Source: CAYVUI01 sp964454745
Lineage (GTDB): Bacteria > Planctomycetota > Phycisphaerae > Sedimentisphaerales > Anaerohalosphaeraceae
DNA length: 7,404 nt
NCBI GenBank assembly: GCA_964454745.1
Contig: CAYVUI010000161.1
Coordinates: 1 to 7,404 of the forward strand
Direction: 5' to 3'
Every line of letters begins with the position of its first letter. The stretch's first letter is position 1. The notes under the pieces are model-generated. The model was not told the DNA's origin. It ran no database searches and worked only from the letters and a program-made list of their open reading frames with translations. The translations under genes were made by a program, and so were the position numbers. Positions 6,322-7,404 of this stretch are shown here, piece after piece.

Positions 6322-6350
6322 GTTATACCCTTAATAATTCGCTGCTTCAA
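6322..6350 (-). promoter_or_regulatory. Candidate sigma-70-type promoter for tpx
   Basis: On the minus strand TTGAAG (6345-6350) is followed by a 17-nt spacer and TATAAC (6322-6327), matching the -35 and -10 consensus at 4 of 6 and 5 of 6 positions. Transcription would begin near 6315, giving a leader of about 65 nt before tpx. The -35 box lies in the last codons of rubrerythrin. This could give tpx and downstream genes their own expression. It is based on pattern only. Confidence 0.35.
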
Positions 6351-6903
6351 TCTCAAAATGACTTTGTCGATGTGCACAAGCCGGGCAAACGCCGGGTGCA
6401 TCCTTCTCAAAATGGACATATCCGCAGTTGCGGCAGACCCAGCGAACGGGCTCTTTTCGGGTGAAAACCTCATTATTGAGGATATTTTCACGCAATTTTA
6501 CGTAGCGGTCCTCGTGGCGTTTCTCGGCAACGGCAATGCTGCGAAAAACCTCGGCGACATGTCCAAAACCCTCATCATCAGCGATGGAGGCAAATTCCGG
6601 GTACATCGTCTCCGTTTCATAATGCTCGCCGTCGGCGGCTTCCTTTAGATTCTCAGCGGTGGTACCGATTACGCCGGCCGGGAACGAAGCCTCAATTTTC
6701 ACCTCACCACCCTCAAGAAACTTAAACAAACGCTTGGCGTGCTCACGTTCCTGGTTGGCAGTTTCCTCAAAAATACCCTGAATCTGCACAAAACCTTCAT
6801 TTTTTGCTTTTGAGGCGTAATAAGTGTACCGATTTCTCGCTTGTGATTCCCCGGCGAAAGCTGTCAATAGATTCTTTTCTGTACGAGACCCCTTTAATTC
6901 CAT
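6331..6903 (-). CDS. rbr: Rubrerythrin
   Basis: A 190-residue classical rubrerythrin, a cytoplasmic NAD(P)H-linked peroxidase of anaerobes that reduces H2O2 to water. The N-terminal di-iron four-helix domain has Glu19, Glu52-x-x-His55 (EREH), Glu93 and Glu96 (GEHYETE), and Glu127-x-x-His130 (AEKRH), the complete ligand set including the extra Glu that separates rubrerythrin from ferritin. The C-terminal rubredoxin domain has Cys157-x-x-Cys160 and Cys173-x-x-Cys176. Length equals that of the Desulfovibrio protein. The ATG at 6903 (MELKGSRTEKNL) is the family's usual beginning and has GGAAAGGG about 9 nt upstream; an in-frame GTG or ATG further up would add only unconserved residues. It follows the PerR-like gene by 40 nt, a common pairing in which the repressor controls it. 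Confidence 0.96.
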   Translation of the reverse strand: MELKGSRTEKNLLTAFAGESQARNRYTYYASKAKNEGFVQIQGIFEETANQEREHAKRLFKFLEGGEVKIEASFPAGVIGTTAENLKEAADGEHYETETMYPEFASIADDEGFGHVAEVFRSIAVAEKRHEDRYVKLRENILNNEVFTRKEPVRWVCRNCGYVHFEKDAPGVCPACAHRQSHFEIEAANY

Positions 6904-6915
6904 GTCCTTTTCCCT

Positions 6916-6935
6916 TTCCTGAACCAAATTCCTGA
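6916..6935 (-). repeat. Short direct repeat before rubrerythrin
   Basis: TCAGGAA occurs twice on the minus strand (6929-6935 and 6916-6922), 13 nt apart, in the 40-nt gap between the regulator and rbr. The second copy lies beside the rbr ribosome site. It could be a small operator or chance. Confidence 0.2.
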
Positions 6936-6943
6936 TACCATTT

Positions 6944-7303
6944 CTATCCGCTTACAGAGCTGCACCCCTTGCAGACTCCTTCAAAATATACCGTTTTTCG
7001 CAAAACATGAAAGTCTTTATCCACATTTGGCGGCGTCTGAATCTCCTTAAAAGGTTCATAATAGACATCCAGAATCCGTTTGCATTTCACACACTTTACG
7101 TGGCTGTGACTGACCAGGTTGCCGTCGTACCGCCTTGCATCTTCAGAGCCTTCAACCACAAATGCCGCGCCGATGTCTACAAACTGTCGCAAATTGCGGT
7201 TAACCGTATCAAACGAGACATTGGGCATCTCTTTTCGCACCTTTTGATACACCTGCTCGGCGGTCGGGTGCTCTTTTGACCGCAAGAGCGTTTCATAAAC
7301 CAT
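6944..7303 (-). CDS. PerR-like Fur-family peroxide regulator, short or damaged N-terminus
   Basis: A metal-dependent transcription repressor of the Fur family; PerR types lose DNA binding when peroxide oxidises a metal ligand. As read from the ATG at 7303 it has 119 residues. The winged-helix part starts at once (EHPTAEQVY at 11-19, recognition helix SFDTVNRNL at 30-38). The dimer domain keeps the putative PerR regulatory site His12, Asp60, His66, His68 and Asp79, and the structural zinc site Cys71/Cys74 with Cys111/Cys114. Asp60 in RRYDG, rather than Glu, points to PerR. What is missing is the first helix and its Q-R motif before MVYETLL: Fur proteins normally have 10-25 residues more. No ribosome site precedes 7303, and the frame upstream is closed by TAA at 7319. 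It may be functional, truncated or misread. Confidence 0.8.
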   Translation of the reverse strand: MVYETLLRSKEHPTAEQVYQKVRKEMPNVSFDTVNRNLRQFVDIGAAFVVEGSEDARRYDGNLVSHSHVKCVKCKRILDVYYEPFKEIQTPPNVDKDFHVLRKTVYFEGVCKGCSSVSG

Positions 7304-7305
7304 TG

Positions 7306-7321
7306 TAACAGATTCTGATTA
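7306..7321 (-). promoter_or_regulatory. Imperfect dyad at the regulator's start, possible operator
   Basis: CAGA-T-TCTG (7309-7317) is a perfect dyad, and TAA/TTA flanks (7306-7308 and 7319-7321) extend it with one bulged A. It lies directly before the PerR-like ATG and overlaps GATAAT (7318-7323, minus strand), a possible -10 box without a good -35. An autoregulatory operator would fit this position, but the sequence is not a close match to the known PerR box. Confidence 0.25.
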
Positions 7322-7324
7322 TCC

Positions 7325-7355
7325 CTATCTGCTGGAAAACATATTCCTCCCTCCC
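7325..7355 (-). other. Strong ribosome site and ATG opening a 5-codon frame (MFSSR-stop)
   Basis: GGGAGGGAGGA (7345-7355 on the minus strand) is a very strong Shine-Dalgarno-like run placed just before the ATG at 7342. The frame reads Met-Phe-Ser-Ser-Arg and then TAG (7325-7327), one Gly codon and TAA (7319-7321), and it is the same frame as the PerR-like gene 13 codons on. It may be the true start of that gene interrupted by stops, a tiny leader peptide, or a sign of a base error. The rest of the sequence to the right edge (7356-7404) shows no gene or clear promoter. Confidence 0.45.
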
Positions 7356-7404
7356 AAAAAACTTTTCTACAAAGGAGATCTCTCACTGCTGAAAAAAACA
7401 TGCA

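Noticed and set aside
7319..7327. TAGGGATAA resembling half of a homing endonuclease (I-SceI) site
   Set aside because: Only 9 bases agree and no intron or endonuclease gene is near; chance is enough.

Overview
The window reads as one long co-directional gene run, entirely on the minus strand, so the 5' end of the run is at the right edge. Twelve genes are packed with gaps of 2 to 81 nt or 4-nt overlaps. The gene content suggests an anaerobe or microaerophile that tolerates oxygen: PerR-type regulator, rubrerythrin, flavodiiron protein, rubredoxin, ferritin and thiol peroxidase. A membrane Nqr module with good Shine-Dalgarno sites fits a Gram-negative bacterium with moderate GC. A Planctomycetes/PVC-type or deltaproteobacterial-type anaerobe is plausible, but no marker in the window settles the phylum.

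Right part (7404 to about 3200), stress and iron block. In transcription order it holds: a Fur-family PerR-like regulator (7303-6944), rubrerythrin (6903-6331), Tpx-type peroxiredoxin (6249-5737), flavodiiron protein FprA (5695-4508), ferritin FtnA (4435-3938), a rubredoxin-less rubrerythrin-like ferritin-family protein (3902-3414) and a 52-residue rubredoxin (3361-3203). Together they would sense peroxide, reduce H2O2 and O2 with rubredoxin-type electron carriers, and store the iron that would otherwise drive Fenton chemistry.

Left part (3172 to 1), ion-pump block. nqrB, nqrC, nqrD, nqrE and the 5' end of nqrF follow only 30 nt after rubredoxin. nqrB/C, C/D and D/E are joined by ATGA overlaps and nqrE/F by a 2-nt gap, so translational coupling is likely. 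No nqrA is present; its usual place before nqrB is taken by the rubredoxin gene. NqrB also lacks the N-terminal extension of classical NqrB and starts like RnfD.

Most interesting points: (1) an Nqr-type module without nqrA attached to an O2/peroxide defence operon, which could link NADH oxidation and ion pumping to rubredoxin and FprA; (2) atypical flavinylation motifs in NqrB and NqrC; (3) an extra CxxC in NqrD beside an Fe-S ligand; (4) a PerR-like gene whose 5' end appears damaged or unconventional, with a strong ribosome site and ATG followed by two in-frame stops. No RNA genes, insertion sequences, CRISPR arrays or convincing intrinsic terminators were seen, and no stretch over 300 bases lacks a gene.
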